Source: CAKUFA01 sp963627465
GTDB lineage: Bacteria; Bacillota; Clostridia; Christensenellales; Aristaeellaceae
Assembly: GCA_963627465.1 (NCBI GenBank)
Contig: CAVGBO010000052.1
Coordinates: forward strand, 1-64,000
DNA: 64,000 nt
Reading direction: 5' to 3'
Shown here piece after piece: positions 1-8,404 of this stretch. Both the position numbers and the translations under genes were made by a program. The notes beneath the pieces are model-generated. The model was given only the letters and a program-made list of their open reading frames with translations, was not told the origin of the DNA and ran no database searches. Position 1 is the first letter of the stretch. Each line of letters starts with the position of its first letter.

Positions 1-102
1 AGGATTGCTTCCTTACACGAGTGAACGGCCGGGAGAACGACGAAGTCGTTCGACCAGTGAGCGAGTGCAAACTCGACAAAGCGGCATTGCCGCTTTGTCG
101 AA
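1..102. repeat. Dispersed hairpin-rich repeat, copy 1
   Basis: This stretch matches 30925-31015 over most of its length. The shared blocks are the leading AGGATTGCTTCC, then GTGAACGGCCGGGAG, then CCAGTGAGCGAGTGCAAA. Between the blocks are short variable hairpins. Both copies sit directly after the stop codon of a minus-strand gene (hflX here, a lipoprotein gene in the other). No coding signal is visible. It may be a REP-like or 3' untranslated region element. Confidence 0.7.
74..100 (-). terminator. Perfect 12-bp hairpin after hflX
   Basis: CGACAAAGCGGC (74-85) pairs perfectly with GCCGCTTTGTCG (89-100) across a 3-nt loop. It lies 7 nt beyond the hflX stop codon. No U-tract follows, so it may be a transcript-stabilising 3' end or an atypical terminator rather than a classical intrinsic one. 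A near-identical hairpin follows the stop codon at 31023. Confidence 0.5.
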
Positions 103-107
103 CCGCC

Positions 108-1868
108 TCAGCGGAAAATATCCTTCCCATACTTGGCTGCCAGCCGATCCCTGTCGGCGGCAGAAAGAATCATGGTCAGCTCCGTGCCATCGTCTGTGTA
201 ATTTTCGCTGACCACCCGCCCCAGGGGGCGAATCTTGGCCAGCAGCCCGTATTGACTGAAGGGCAGCACAATGGTCACCGGGGCGTGCGTCTTCTGCAAT
301 TCATCGGCAATCCGCTGCCGCAGGGCGTCCAGCCCTTCCCCTGTTTTGGCGGAAATCAGCACGCCCCCGGGGATGGGGGATGCTTCAATCCCCGTGTCGC
401 ACTTGTTAATGACCTCGATTCTCGGCTGCTCCGTAGCACCCAGATCCCGCAGGACTTCCTCCACCGTGTCATGCTGCTCCTGCATCTCCCGGGAAGACCC
501 GTCGGACACAATCACCAGCACATCCGCCAGGGCGGCTTCCTCCAGGGTGGAGCGGAAGGCGCTGACCAGGGCGTGGGGCAGCTTGCGGATAAAGCCTACC
601 GTGTCCGTCAGCAGGTAGGCGGTGTGCTCCTCTGTCTCCACCCGGCGGCTAACCGCATCCAGGGTGGCGAACAGCTTATCCTCCGCATAGACCCCTGCGC
701 CGCTAAGGGCGTTGAGCAGGGTGGACTTGCCGGCATTGGTGTATCCCACCAGTGCCACCACGGGAATGTCGCTCTTCTCCCGGCTCTTTCTGCGGAGGGA
801 ACGCTGCTTTTCCAGTGCCTCCAGCCGGCGGCGGAGATCCGTCATCCGCTCCCGAATCCGGCGGCGGTTCATTTCCAGCTTGCTTTCGCCGGGGCCTCTT
901 GTGCCGATGCCGCCTGCCAGACGGCTCAGCACCACACCCTGACCAATCAGCCGGGTGGACTGATATTGCAGCTGCGCCAGTTCCACTTGCAGCTTGCCCT
1001 CGGCACTGGTGGCACGCTGGGCGAAAATGTCCAGGATCAGCGTGGTGCGATCCACCACCTTCACCCGGAGGATGTCCTCCAAATTCCGCACCTGAATGCC
1101 GGTCAGCTCTTCATCGAAGATGCACAGATCCGCCTCCAGTGCCTGACACTGCCGGCACAATTCATCTGCTCGTCCCCGGCCGATGAACAGGGCGGTGTCC
1201 GGCTTATCCTTCTTTTGCAGGAAGGCACCGACCACCTGGGCTCCGGCCGTGTCTGCCAGCCGAGCCAGCTCCGCCAGGGATTCCTCGCTTTCAATGCCCA
1301 TGAGCACCGCACGCTCCGGCTCGTCCGCATCCTTGGCCTTGCCTTCCCGACCCACGATCTTGTCGCTTTCCTCGATTTGGGTGAGCCATTCCCGATCCGG
1401 CAGGCGATACCACCGGGCGGTGTCCGTCAGCAGGATTTCCGCATTCTTGATGAGGAAAGCGGACTGGACGAAGGTAGGCTCTCCGTCCTTCACCCCCAGG
1501 GCGGTCATGCCATCGTAGCGGAAGGCACGGAGGGCGCTGAGATCCACATCACTGAGGTGCCCATCCCCGTTGGGATGGGTGTGGAGACAGCGAACGCCGC
1601 TGAGCCGATCCGGGTTTCGCCGCAGGCGATAATCCCGCAGCTCCACATCCCGATCCGTGCCTACGGACACGTCCACGATTTCCCCGTCCCGGGTGATGTA
1701 CAGGGCAATCTCCCGATTGATGGCACAGCTGGCCTTGGCCAGGAATTGCGCCAGGTCGTGGGGCAGGAACACATCCTCCTCCACCTGATACTGATACAGC
1801 TGCCGCAGCTGGGCAAGGAGGGAATCCCGAATCCCCTCCACCTTGCCGTGGATCATTTCTTCCTTCAT
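108..1868 (-). CDS. hflX: GTPase HflX with N-terminal JAMM-like extension
   Basis: HflX binds 50S subunits and splits stalled or stress-inactivated ribosomes. The HflX core starts near residue 185. It shows the glycine-rich GPGESK linker (325-330), the P-loop GYTNAGKST (375-383), DTVGF (422-426), NKCD and SAKTGEG. The 586-residue protein is longer than classic HflX (about 430). Residues 1-180 form an extra domain with HTH-x7-S-x2-D (H96, H98, S106, D109) and an upstream glutamate (E53), which is the zinc-ligand pattern of JAMM/MPN+ peptidases. The start overlaps the stop of the upstream glycosyltransferase gene in an ATGA, implying translational coupling. The HflX call is firm. The JAMM call rests on the motif only. 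Confidence 0.93.
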   Translation of the reverse strand: MKEEMIHGKVEGIRDSLLAQLRQLYQYQVEEDVFLPHDLAQFLAKASCAINREIALYITRDGEIVDVSVGTDRDVELRDYRLRRNPDRLSGVRCLHTHPNGDGHLSDVDLSALRAFRYDGMTALGVKDGEPTFVQSAFLIKNAEILLTDTARWYRLPDREWLTQIEESDKIVGREGKAKDADEPERAVLMGIESEESLAELARLADTAGAQVVGAFLQKKDKPDTALFIGRGRADELCRQCQALEADLCIFDEELTGIQVRNLEDILRVKVVDRTTLILDIFAQRATSAEGKLQVELAQLQYQSTRLIGQGVVLSRLAGGIGTRGPGESKLEMNRRRIRERMTDLRRRLEALEKQRSLRRKSREKSDIPVVALVGYTNAGKSTLLNALSGAGVYAEDKLFATLDAVSRRVETEEHTAYLLTDTVGFIRKLPHALVSAFRSTLEEAALADVLVIVSDGSSREMQEQHDTVEEVLRDLGATEQPRIEVINKCDTGIEASPIPGGVLISAKTGEGLDALRQRIADELQKTHAPVTIVLPFSQYGLLAKIRPLGRVVSENYTDDGTELTMILSAADRDRLAAKYGKDIFR

Positions 1869-3025
1869 GCCCTCTCCTCCCGGCGGCCGCTTTGCCGCAC
1901 CCGGATGAGCTTTTCGTATTCATCCACCGCCCGGAGGATAATGTCCTTCCAGCGCATGGGGATGGTCTGCCGTGCCTTTTCCCCCACGGTGTCCAGCATG
2001 GGCAGGGCCCGGAGGATGGTATCCGCAATGGCTTCCGGGGTTTCGTTGTCGCAGATGAAGCCGTTCACCCCATCCTCCACCCCTTCGGCGGAGCAGGAGC
2101 CCTTTACCACCAGCCCGGGGGTGGACATGGTAGCCGCCTCCCGCAGCACCATGGGGGCATTGTCGTACACGGAGGGGAATACCAGCAGATCAGCGCAGCG
2201 GTACAGGGCCATGAGCCTGCTCCTGTCGCTGATGAAGCCCTCGAAGGTGCAGGCATCCCCAATGCCCAGCGTCCGTGCTTCCTCCGTAATGGCGTCAAAG
2301 TCGGGGCCGTCCCCGGCGGTGACCAAATGGAATGGCTGCCCCTGCTTCCGCAGGATGGCCATAGCACCCAGCACCCCATGCAGGTTCTTCTTATAATTAT
2401 GCTGCCCCACAAACAGGAACACGGGCACACCCTCCCGGCAGAAGCGGCGGCGGGCTTCCGCCACGTCCTCTTCCTTGGGCTCCACCGGGTCGGTGCCGTT
2501 TTCCATCACCAGAATGTTGCCGTGGTAGCCGTAATCCGCCAGCACCTGAGCGGTGGCGTTGTTCACCGTCCACACGCTGTCGCACTTATTGTAGAAGCGG
2601 ACAATGTGACGCACCACTTCCTTGGCAATCAGCTCCGAGTGGGTCTTATCGTAGAAGTCCTGATAGTACTTGCTGTGAAAGGTGGTCACCAGGGGGATGT
2701 CCCGCTTTCTCGCAATGCGCAGAGCTTCCTCCCCGGCACTGAAGGGGCTGTGGGTGTGCACAATGTCGAAGGGGATGGCATCCAGCTTCAGCCGATAGCG
2801 CACGTCCAGCTTGGCCAGCGCCAGCCGGTAAGCCTCCCCGGGCAGGGGCAGGCTCTTTTGCAGCAGCATGGGAAAGTCGCACACTTCCTCCCCGCTGGGG
2901 GCATTGGGGGCAATATAATAAGCCTGATGACCCAGGGCAATCAGGTTCTGGCAATAGCTGAAGGTAACACGTCCCACCCCGTCCACGCAAGGGGGATAGG
3001 TGTCCACAAATTCACCAACGATCAT
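1865..3025 (-). CDS. Glycosyltransferase family 4 protein
   Basis: This is a GT-B fold retaining glycosyltransferase of 386 residues. The N-terminal half begins MIVGEFVDTYPP with the usual glycine-rich acceptor loop (CVDGVGR) and a THSPF motif. The C-terminal half has the nucleotide-sugar region YRCADLLVFPSVYDNAPMV, followed by an E-x7-E-like stretch. The family includes diacylglycerol glucosyltransferases and mannosyltransferases; the donor and acceptor cannot be read here. The start at 3025 was chosen because AAAGGAG lies 7-8 nt upstream; a longer open frame from 3061 has no such site. It is co-transcribed with hflX. It is probably a membrane-associated enzyme of glycolipid synthesis, but that is inference. 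Confidence 0.85.
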   Translation of the reverse strand: MIVGEFVDTYPPCVDGVGRVTFSYCQNLIALGHQAYYIAPNAPSGEEVCDFPMLLQKSLPLPGEAYRLALAKLDVRYRLKLDAIPFDIVHTHSPFSAGEEALRIARKRDIPLVTTFHSKYYQDFYDKTHSELIAKEVVRHIVRFYNKCDSVWTVNNATAQVLADYGYHGNILVMENGTDPVEPKEEDVAEARRRFCREGVPVFLFVGQHNYKKNLHGVLGAMAILRKQGQPFHLVTAGDGPDFDAITEEARTLGIGDACTFEGFISDRSRLMALYRCADLLVFPSVYDNAPMVLREAATMSTPGLVVKGSCSAEGVEDGVNGFICDNETPEAIADTILRALPMLDTVGEKARQTIPMRWKDIILRAVDEYEKLIRVRQSGRREERA

Positions 3026-3073
3026 GGTTTGACTCCTTTCATGGTCGTCTGTCTCCATCATTGTATCGTGCTC

Positions 3074-3102
3074 ATTATACCATATCCCTCATGGAGGGGC
3101 AA
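3074..3102 (-). promoter_or_regulatory. Sigma-A promoter for glycosyltransferase-hflX
   Basis: On the minus strand there is TTGCCC (3102-3097), a 17-bp spacer and a consensus TATAAT (3079-3074). It lies about 50 bp upstream of the glycosyltransferase start. Confidence 0.65.
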
Positions 3103-3145
3103 GGAGGGGGCAAAGGCACGGGGATTTGCGGGTATTGCGGGAGGG

Positions 3146-3364
3146 GAAGCTTTTGTGCCAAAAGAACTTCCGCAACCTCAATCGTCGCAAGCTACGCTTG
3201 CTCGTTTCGGTTGAGAAGGTTTGCTTCTCCCTTGGAGAAGCAAAGTCGCCTATGGCGACCGGTCAATTCAAATCAAGGATTTGAATATGACCGCCTCGTT
3301 CGCGGACGCAATTCGCGCCACTGGCGCGAGTCCGCTCACTTACCCCTGCACCCCTTCGGGTGCA
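3146..3364. other. Dense array of nested hairpins (non-coding)
   Basis: Consecutive inverted repeats fill this stretch: 3146-3170; a large stem 3174-3222 enclosing GCAAGC/GCTTGC; GCTTCTCC/GGAGAAGC (3223-3241); GTCGCC/GGCGAC (3245-3259); a long stem 3261-3292; GCGGAC/GTCCGC enclosing CGCGCC/GGCGCG (3302-3335); and TGCACCC/GGGTGCA with a CTTC loop (3347-3364). Loops are mostly 2-4 nt. No open frame with a ribosome-binding site is present. It may be a structured RNA or a nest of REP-like palindromes. I do not recognise a known family. Confidence 0.6.
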
Positions 3365-3480
3365 TCCTCTTGGAAGGGGCTAATTGATGAAAAGTAATTA
3401 CTTTATCTTACATTTGTAGACTACTTTCATCCGAAGGGGCGGCGAAGGTTCCCCAAGGGCGACCGCAAAGCCCTTGGGAA

Positions 3481-4398
3481 GCAGCATCAACGAACAGAAA
3501 CAAGGGGATGCACCCCCCGAAGGAGTCCAGAGGACGAGGGTCTTCGACCCGATTAAGCCCTCTGGAACAAGCACAACCTTATTTCGAGCAAGGAAGTCGA
3601 ACCCTTGCATTATTTAGTGGCAACGCAGGGGCTTTGCGGTCGCCCCCCTGCACCCCTTCGCAGCATCCCTTCGGATGCAGATGACTATTTATGAAAGAAT
3701 AAAATGTTTGCTTTAACAGTACCCAAACCTCGCTTGTAAGGCGACCGCCGAAGGGTTCCAAGGGGCGATCGGAAAGCCCCTTGGAAGCAGCATGAACGAA
3801 CAGAAACAAGGGGATGCACCCCCCGAAGGAGTCCAGAGGACGAGGACCTTCGACCCGATTAAGCCCTCTGGAACAAGCACAACCTTATTTCGAGCAAGGA
3901 AGTCGAACCCTTGCATTATTTAGTGGCAACGCAGGGGCTTTGCGGTCGCCCCCCTGCACCCCTTCGCAGCATCCCTTCGGATGCAGATGACTATTTATGA
4001 AAGAATAAAATGTTTGCTTTAACAGTACCCAAACCTCGCTTGTAAGGCGACCGCCGAAGGGTTCCAAGGGGCGATCGGAAAGCCCCTTGGAAGCAGCATG
4101 AACGAACAGAAACAAGGGGATGCACCCCCCGAAGGAGTCCAGAGGACGAGGACCTTCGACCCGATTAAGCCCTCTGGAACAAGCACAACCTTATTTCGAG
4201 CAAGGAAGTCGAACCCTTGCATTATTTAGTGGCAACGCAGGGGCTTTGCGGTCGCCCCCCTGCACCCCTTCGCAGCATCCCTTCGGATGCAGATGACTAT
4301 TTATGAAAGAATAAAATGTTTGCTTTAACAGTACCCAAACCTCGCTTGTAAGGCGACCGCCGAAGGGTTCCAAGGGGCGACCGGAAAGCCCCTTGGAA
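3481..4398. repeat. Three tandem copies of a 306-bp hairpin-rich unit
   Basis: Units run 3481-3786, 3787-4092 and 4093-4398, each exactly 306 bp. Units 2 and 3 are almost identical; unit 1 differs at a few bases. Diverged partial copies flank both ends (3421-3480 and from 4399). Each unit holds several inverted repeats, including TCCAGAG/CTCTGGA, GCATCC-CTTC-GGATGC and TTCCAAGGGGC/GCCCCTTGGAA. Because 306 is a multiple of three, minus-strand frames stay open through every copy. They lack ribosome-binding sites and resemble no protein I know, so I treat the repeat as non-coding. The near-zero divergence points to recent amplification. Confidence 0.9.
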
Positions 4399-4463
4399 GT
4401 AGCACCACCGAACAGGAATTGTAAACCCTAGTAGTAGGGGAATACCCCCAAAGGATTGCCCGT

Positions 4464-4493
4464 TTGACAATCCTCCCTCCCCGGTGCTACAAT
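4464..4493 (+). promoter_or_regulatory. Sigma-A promoter of the small secreted protein gene
   Basis: A consensus TTGACA (4464-4469), an 18-bp spacer and TACAAT (4488-4493) lie about 40 bp upstream of the start codon. The promoter sits just after the last diverged repeat copy. Confidence 0.8.
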
Positions 4494-4531
4494 GTTCCCG
4501 ACGTTAACAACGTACACACAGGAGGTTGAAC

Positions 4532-5224
4532 ATGAAGAAATTTGCTGCCATGATTCTGGCACTGTGCCTGACCCTGAGCTGCACCGCAGCCTTCGCCGCC
4601 GGCAAGCTGGAAGTTACCCAGGAAAATTATGTGCCCGTGGAGTTCTATTCCAGCTTTATGGGCTTTCTGTTTGCCGAGGTGACCAACACCGGCAACAGCA
4701 ACGTGGAATTTAACGACGGCGTGGTGGAAGTGCTGAACGAGGACGGCGACGTGGTGGAAATCGACAACATTTATTCCGCCTATCCCGACATCCTTGCCCC
4801 CGGCGAAACGGGCTACGTGATGAACACCACCTACGCCAATGATGCCCAGAGCGTCAGCGACATTGCGGATCACGCCCTGACCATCACCGGCAAGACCAGC
4901 AAGGAAGATGCCTTCGCCCGCCTGGACGTGGACGCTAAGATTGAGTCCTACGACAGCTGGAGCACCACCTACTACCGTGTAACCTTCACCATCACCAACA
5001 ACACGGACGCCACCGTGTACGACGCCAAGCTGGTGGCCGGCGTGTACGATGCCGCCGGCAAGCTGATCTACGCCGGAGCGGACGCCCTGTACAACGTGGG
5101 CATTCCTGCCGGCACCACCGTGGAAGCCCGGGTGGATGTGGACACCTCCGTCAGCGATTACTGGCTGAAGAACGACGTAGTACCCGTGAGCGTGAACAGC
5201 ATCTGCTGGTTTGAAAACAACTGA
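4532..5224 (+). CDS. Secreted two-domain beta-sandwich protein, function unknown
   Basis: The protein has 230 residues. It has a typical Sec signal peptide (MKKFAAMILALCLTLSC..., likely cut after AFA near residue 22) and no retained lipobox cysteine. The mature part looks like two related beta-rich domains of the FxLYD/DUF4352-like sort: an N-terminal one with FLFAEVTNTGNSNVEF and a C-terminal one with YYRVTFTITNNTDATVYDAKLV. Such domains occur in extracellular proteins of Gram-positive bacteria without a known enzymatic role. The start at ATG 4532 follows GGAGG; an in-frame TTG at 4526 is too close to that site. It is monocistronic, with its own promoter and a downstream hairpin. Confidence 0.75.
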   Translation: MKKFAAMILALCLTLSCTAAFAAGKLEVTQENYVPVEFYSSFMGFLFAEVTNTGNSNVEFNDGVVEVLNEDGDVVEIDNIYSAYPDILAPGETGYVMNTTYANDAQSVSDIADHALTITGKTSKEDAFARLDVDAKIESYDSWSTTYYRVTFTITNNTDATVYDAKLVAGVYDAAGKLIYAGADALYNVGIPAGTTVEARVDVDTSVSDYWLKNDVVPVSVNSICWFENN

Positions 5225-5239
5225 GGATGGATGGAATGA

Positions 5240-5342
5240 CCCCCCTTGCCTGTGGGCAGGGGGGGATTCGTAAAACAGTATAAAGCTCTTATCCTTGAAA
5301 ACACAATAATTTCAAGACTCGCGGCGTGACTTCGGTCACGCC
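5240..5342 (+). terminator. Two hairpins after the secreted protein gene
   Basis: The first stem is CCCCCCTTGCC paired with GGCAGGGGGG (5240-5265) across a TGTG loop. The second is GGCGTGAC-TTCG-GTCACGCC (5323-5342), followed by a weak T-rich stretch. Either could end transcription, the second also from the converging minus-strand gene. The remaining 5343-5530 holds no gene I can support. Confidence 0.5.
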
Positions 5343-5530
5343 GTTTGCTTTGCACTTAGCGCATGAAGCGGACAATACAATAGGCTGTTGAAGCTAAGTA
5401 CTCAGTACTGCTTCCTCAAAGTGGATCGATTGTTGCCATGCAAGCGGCCACTTGCTTTGCTATTCCTGCTGTACGAGCACCATGGGGATTTGATTTCCCA
5501 GTATAGTAAGGTTGCGCTGGATGATTTGGT

Positions 5531-7321
5531 TCATTTTTCTTTCATCGGCATCGACAGAGAAACGACCGCACCATGATCATTGTACAGAGAGATATGCATG
5601 GCTCCATGACTGTAGTAATATAACCGAAGACAGGTATTAGTCAGGCCAATGTGCCCAGCGGTTTCATCAATAGAGACCTGCCCAGCTTCTATTTCGCGGA
5701 GGCGCTTCTGGAGTCGTTCCAAGGTGTCTGGAGAAAAGCCAGTGCCATTATCCCGAATCTCCAGCAGTAGCTGTTGATTTTTAATTTCCCCGGTGATCGA
5801 GAGGGTACGCTGCACATTGATGCCATCAAAGCCATGATTCAGGGCGTTTTCAACGATAGGCTGCAGGGTAAGCTTGGGAACGGTGACAGTGGACAGATTT
5901 TCAGGAACATGGATGACATATTCAAGATTTTCCTCATAGCGAGCCTTGGCCAGCAGCAGATAATTTCGGACGTTTTCAATTTCCTCCGCCATGGTGGCGG
6001 TCTTTGAACGGGTGTCCGTGGAATAACGCAGCATTTGGGCAAACTGGTCGCATATCTCGATAACATCATAGTTGCCGCTTTCCATGGATTTTGCGCTGAT
6101 GATGTTTAGAGTGTTATATACAAAATGGGGATTGATTTGGGTTTGCAACGCTTTAAGCTGCGCCTGGAGGGTTCCCTCCCGCAGGCTCAGTTCATTGTTG
6201 GCGCTGTCCCGCAAGCGTGCCATCAGCTTGTTAAAAACTTGTTCCAGCTCGTGGGTTTCCTGATCCCGGGGTGAGGTTACGTCTGTTGACAATACCTGCA
6301 AAGACGTGTCATCCCGGGTCAGCATGCTGTTCGCAGGAACCTGCCGCATTTTCCTGGTCAGATTGCGAATGGAGCGGGTTAAATTCAAGGACAACAATGC
6401 AATGAGCAGGATGGTGGGTATCATGATCAATAACGCCCGGCGCAAAATGGAACGCCAAATTGCCTGGTTCATGAGCTGCTGAACAGAGCTGTCCTGGCTG
6501 ACAATCAGTCGAATGCCAAGGCTGTCCATTTCCCGGCAATAGACCATGCGGCTTGTTCCATCAGCCATCGTAACGGTTGTGAACGCACCATCGGGAATAT
6601 CATTGGGCCAATCAAAAAGGTTCCCATCACTGGCATAAAGCGTGCTCCCGTCCGGAAAAAGAATTTGCGCGCTGACGGAGGAATTGTCAATAAAATCGTT
6701 CAGACGGGAAAGAGAATCTGTACGCTGGGAAATTTCAAGATAACCCAGGGGAACGCCTTTGTAAGATATTTTGCGAACGATGCCGTAAACGCTGACATTT
6801 TCAGAGGCGATAAACATATCGTTATGAGGTTCCAGCAGGGTAATGCCTGTCGTCTGATTGACCTGTTCCAGCCAGGGAAGGGAGGAGAGCACAGTCCTGG
6901 CTTGCACTGTGCCGGAAGCAAATTGGGGCGCACGATCCACCCGGCTGGTCAGAAAAATCCCATCCCGGGTATAGAAAGAAACCCGAAAATAGTTTTCCAC
7001 CAAAGGGGATTGAAGCAGTTGGTTCAGGGCAGCCTTTCCTGCTGCCAGCGCCATTTTCTGGTCATCGCTGTCATCCCGAATGAGCTGGTTCAGGGCAGCC
7101 ATGAAGCTGGTGCTGTCCGTCAGTTCCCGAAGGGTGAGACTCATCATGGAAAAATCCTGTTCCAGATCCCGAGTGATGCTGGTACTCATGTTTCGGAAAC
7201 GGGCTTCGGTAAAAGCCTTCGAGCCTTCAATGGAAGTACTGGCTGCGTAGGAAGATAGCAGCCCCAGAGCGATAAGCATCATGGCGGAAAATAATAGTGT
7301 CATTTTGATCCTGAGCTTCAT
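5531..7321 (-). CDS. YesM-type membrane sensor histidine kinase
   Basis: This is a 596-residue sensor kinase. Transmembrane segment 1 lies at about 8-27. An extracellular sensor (Cache-like) domain fills about 30-290, followed by transmembrane segment 2 at about 294-313 and a HAMP linker. The His_kinase domain has the phosphoacceptor in QINPHFVYNTLN (H399). The ATPase domain has the N-box ENALNHGF and the G-box DNGTGF. The family senses extracellular sugars and phosphorylates YesN-type AraC regulators. No regulator gene is adjacent. The only YesN-type regulator in the window lies at 18099-19568, at the other end of the carbohydrate cluster, so the two probably form one system. The gene is divergent from the CBM9-like gene at 7570. 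Confidence 0.92.
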   Translation of the reverse strand: MKLRIKMTLLFSAMMLIALGLLSSYAASTSIEGSKAFTEARFRNMSTSITRDLEQDFSMMSLTLRELTDSTSFMAALNQLIRDDSDDQKMALAAGKAALNQLLQSPLVENYFRVSFYTRDGIFLTSRVDRAPQFASGTVQARTVLSSLPWLEQVNQTTGITLLEPHNDMFIASENVSVYGIVRKISYKGVPLGYLEISQRTDSLSRLNDFIDNSSVSAQILFPDGSTLYASDGNLFDWPNDIPDGAFTTVTMADGTSRMVYCREMDSLGIRLIVSQDSSVQQLMNQAIWRSILRRALLIMIPTILLIALLSLNLTRSIRNLTRKMRQVPANSMLTRDDTSLQVLSTDVTSPRDQETHELEQVFNKLMARLRDSANNELSLREGTLQAQLKALQTQINPHFVYNTLNIISAKSMESGNYDVIEICDQFAQMLRYSTDTRSKTATMAEEIENVRNYLLLAKARYEENLEYVIHVPENLSTVTVPKLTLQPIVENALNHGFDGINVQRTLSITGEIKNQQLLLEIRDNGTGFSPDTLERLQKRLREIEAGQVSIDETAGHIGLTNTCLRLYYYSHGAMHISLYNDHGAVVSLSMPMKEK

Positions 7322-7400
7322 GGATCATTCACCTCTAGATGTATCATACCACAGAACATGGTTCACGAAAACTGAAAAAAGGAATGAAGGCATGATTGTC

Positions 7401-7433
7401 AGATAATCCCGCCGGTTGTGCCGGATTTTCCTA
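7401..7433 (+). promoter_or_regulatory. Candidate YesN-regulator site, copy 1
   Basis: The stretch contains TGTGCCGGATTTTCCTA (7417-7433), preceded by an AT-rich then CCGGC-like block. The same core, differing at one base, occurs at 19653-19669, and a related version occurs at 16935-16963. It lies between the divergent yesM-type and CBM9-like genes, about 140 bp upstream of the latter. I infer it to be a response-regulator binding site. Confidence 0.45.
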
Positions 7434-7569
7434 GAAAAAGGGGGAATGCTGTTTTTTTTAAATGGAGGGTGTAGTATCTTATCGGATGTAAAGAATTGAT
7501 TTCGATACAATGGAATCAGCAACAGGGATAAAGAAAACGCTCCCTGAGCGATGAAGGAGGTTCATGCAT

Positions 7570-8385
7570 ATGAAAAAGATGATGGCACTGATGCTGAGTC
7601 TGGCGCTCGTGTTGGGTCTGGGGACTTCTGCCCTGGCGTATCAGACGGAGAAGAACCTGGAGGCACCGAAGGCGCAGAATGTGGTGATCGACGGTGACCT
7701 GAGCGAATGGGATACAAACAAATCCATGAGAATTGACAGCGAAGGACAAATTATTGATCAGATTGAGCACTGGGATGGGGCAGAGGATTGCTCCATGGAA
7801 GTGTACGCCATGTGGGATGAGGAGAACCTTTACCTGGCGATGAAGATTTGGGACGATACGCCCCTGGTGTACCGGGAAGGTTTCCCTCTGGATGAGCTGG
7901 ATGCGGTGATCTTTTTCCTGAGCACTGACCCTGAGGCTGATCCGGAACGGACAGAATACACCGCTTCTGACTGGCGAATCGTGCAGAGCGCATACGGCTA
8001 CAAGGGCGTTTATGACTTCTTCAACTATATTGACCGGGATATGATTGCCGACAACGGCGGCTGGGAAACCCGAGGCGAGTACGGCGATGAGCTGGTGTTC
8101 GATGATTATGAAGCAGCCATTGCCAGTATGGATGGCGGCATCATCTGGGAGAGCAAAATTCCCCTGCATAATCTGTCCAATGACAGCATTGCCCAGCTGA
8201 AGCCTGAAGCAGGCATGACCATTGGCTTTGACTTCTCCGTGCTGGACGTGGATCTCCCCTGCCCCGGTATTCACAGCTTGCGGATGCAGTTCTCCGCCCA
8301 GATGGATGGCAAGGATCGCACGCCGGATAAGTATCCTGTGGACAGCAATCCCAGCCTGTGGGCAACGCTGACCTTTGTGGACTGA
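7570..8385 (+). CDS. Secreted CBM9-like carbohydrate-binding protein
   Basis: The protein has 271 residues: a Sec signal peptide (MKKMMALMLSLALVLGLG..., cut near ALA) and one beta-sandwich domain. IDGDLSEWD, then YAMWDEENLYLAMKIWD, match the opening strands of the CBM9/DOMON-like domain found in xylanases and sugar-binding proteins. There is no catalytic domain and no lipobox. It is a paralogue of the gene at 17161, sharing the DGDLSxW, WDEENLY, ADPERT and PCPG stretches. The start ATG at 7570 was chosen because AAGGAGG is 9 nt away; ATG 7564 is too close to it. It is the first gene of the importer operon and probably binds the glycan brought in by it. Confidence 0.75.
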   Translation: MKKMMALMLSLALVLGLGTSALAYQTEKNLEAPKAQNVVIDGDLSEWDTNKSMRIDSEGQIIDQIEHWDGAEDCSMEVYAMWDEENLYLAMKIWDDTPLVYREGFPLDELDAVIFFLSTDPEADPERTEYTASDWRIVQSAYGYKGVYDFFNYIDRDMIADNGGWETRGEYGDELVFDDYEAAIASMDGGIIWESKIPLHNLSNDSIAQLKPEAGMTIGFDFSVLDVDLPCPGIHSLRMQFSAQMDGKDRTPDKYPVDSNPSLWATLTFVD

Positions 8386-8404
8386 TGGAAGAAGGGGGAA
8401 GAAC

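Noticed and set aside
3398..4373. Repeated 67- and 76-codon minus-strand open frames in the 306-bp units
   Set aside because: They stay open only because 306 is divisible by three. No ribosome-binding sites, low-complexity composition and overlap with strong hairpins argue against coding.
3481..4398. CRISPR array
   Set aside because: Repeats are 306 bp, contiguous and without unique spacers; no cas genes are present.
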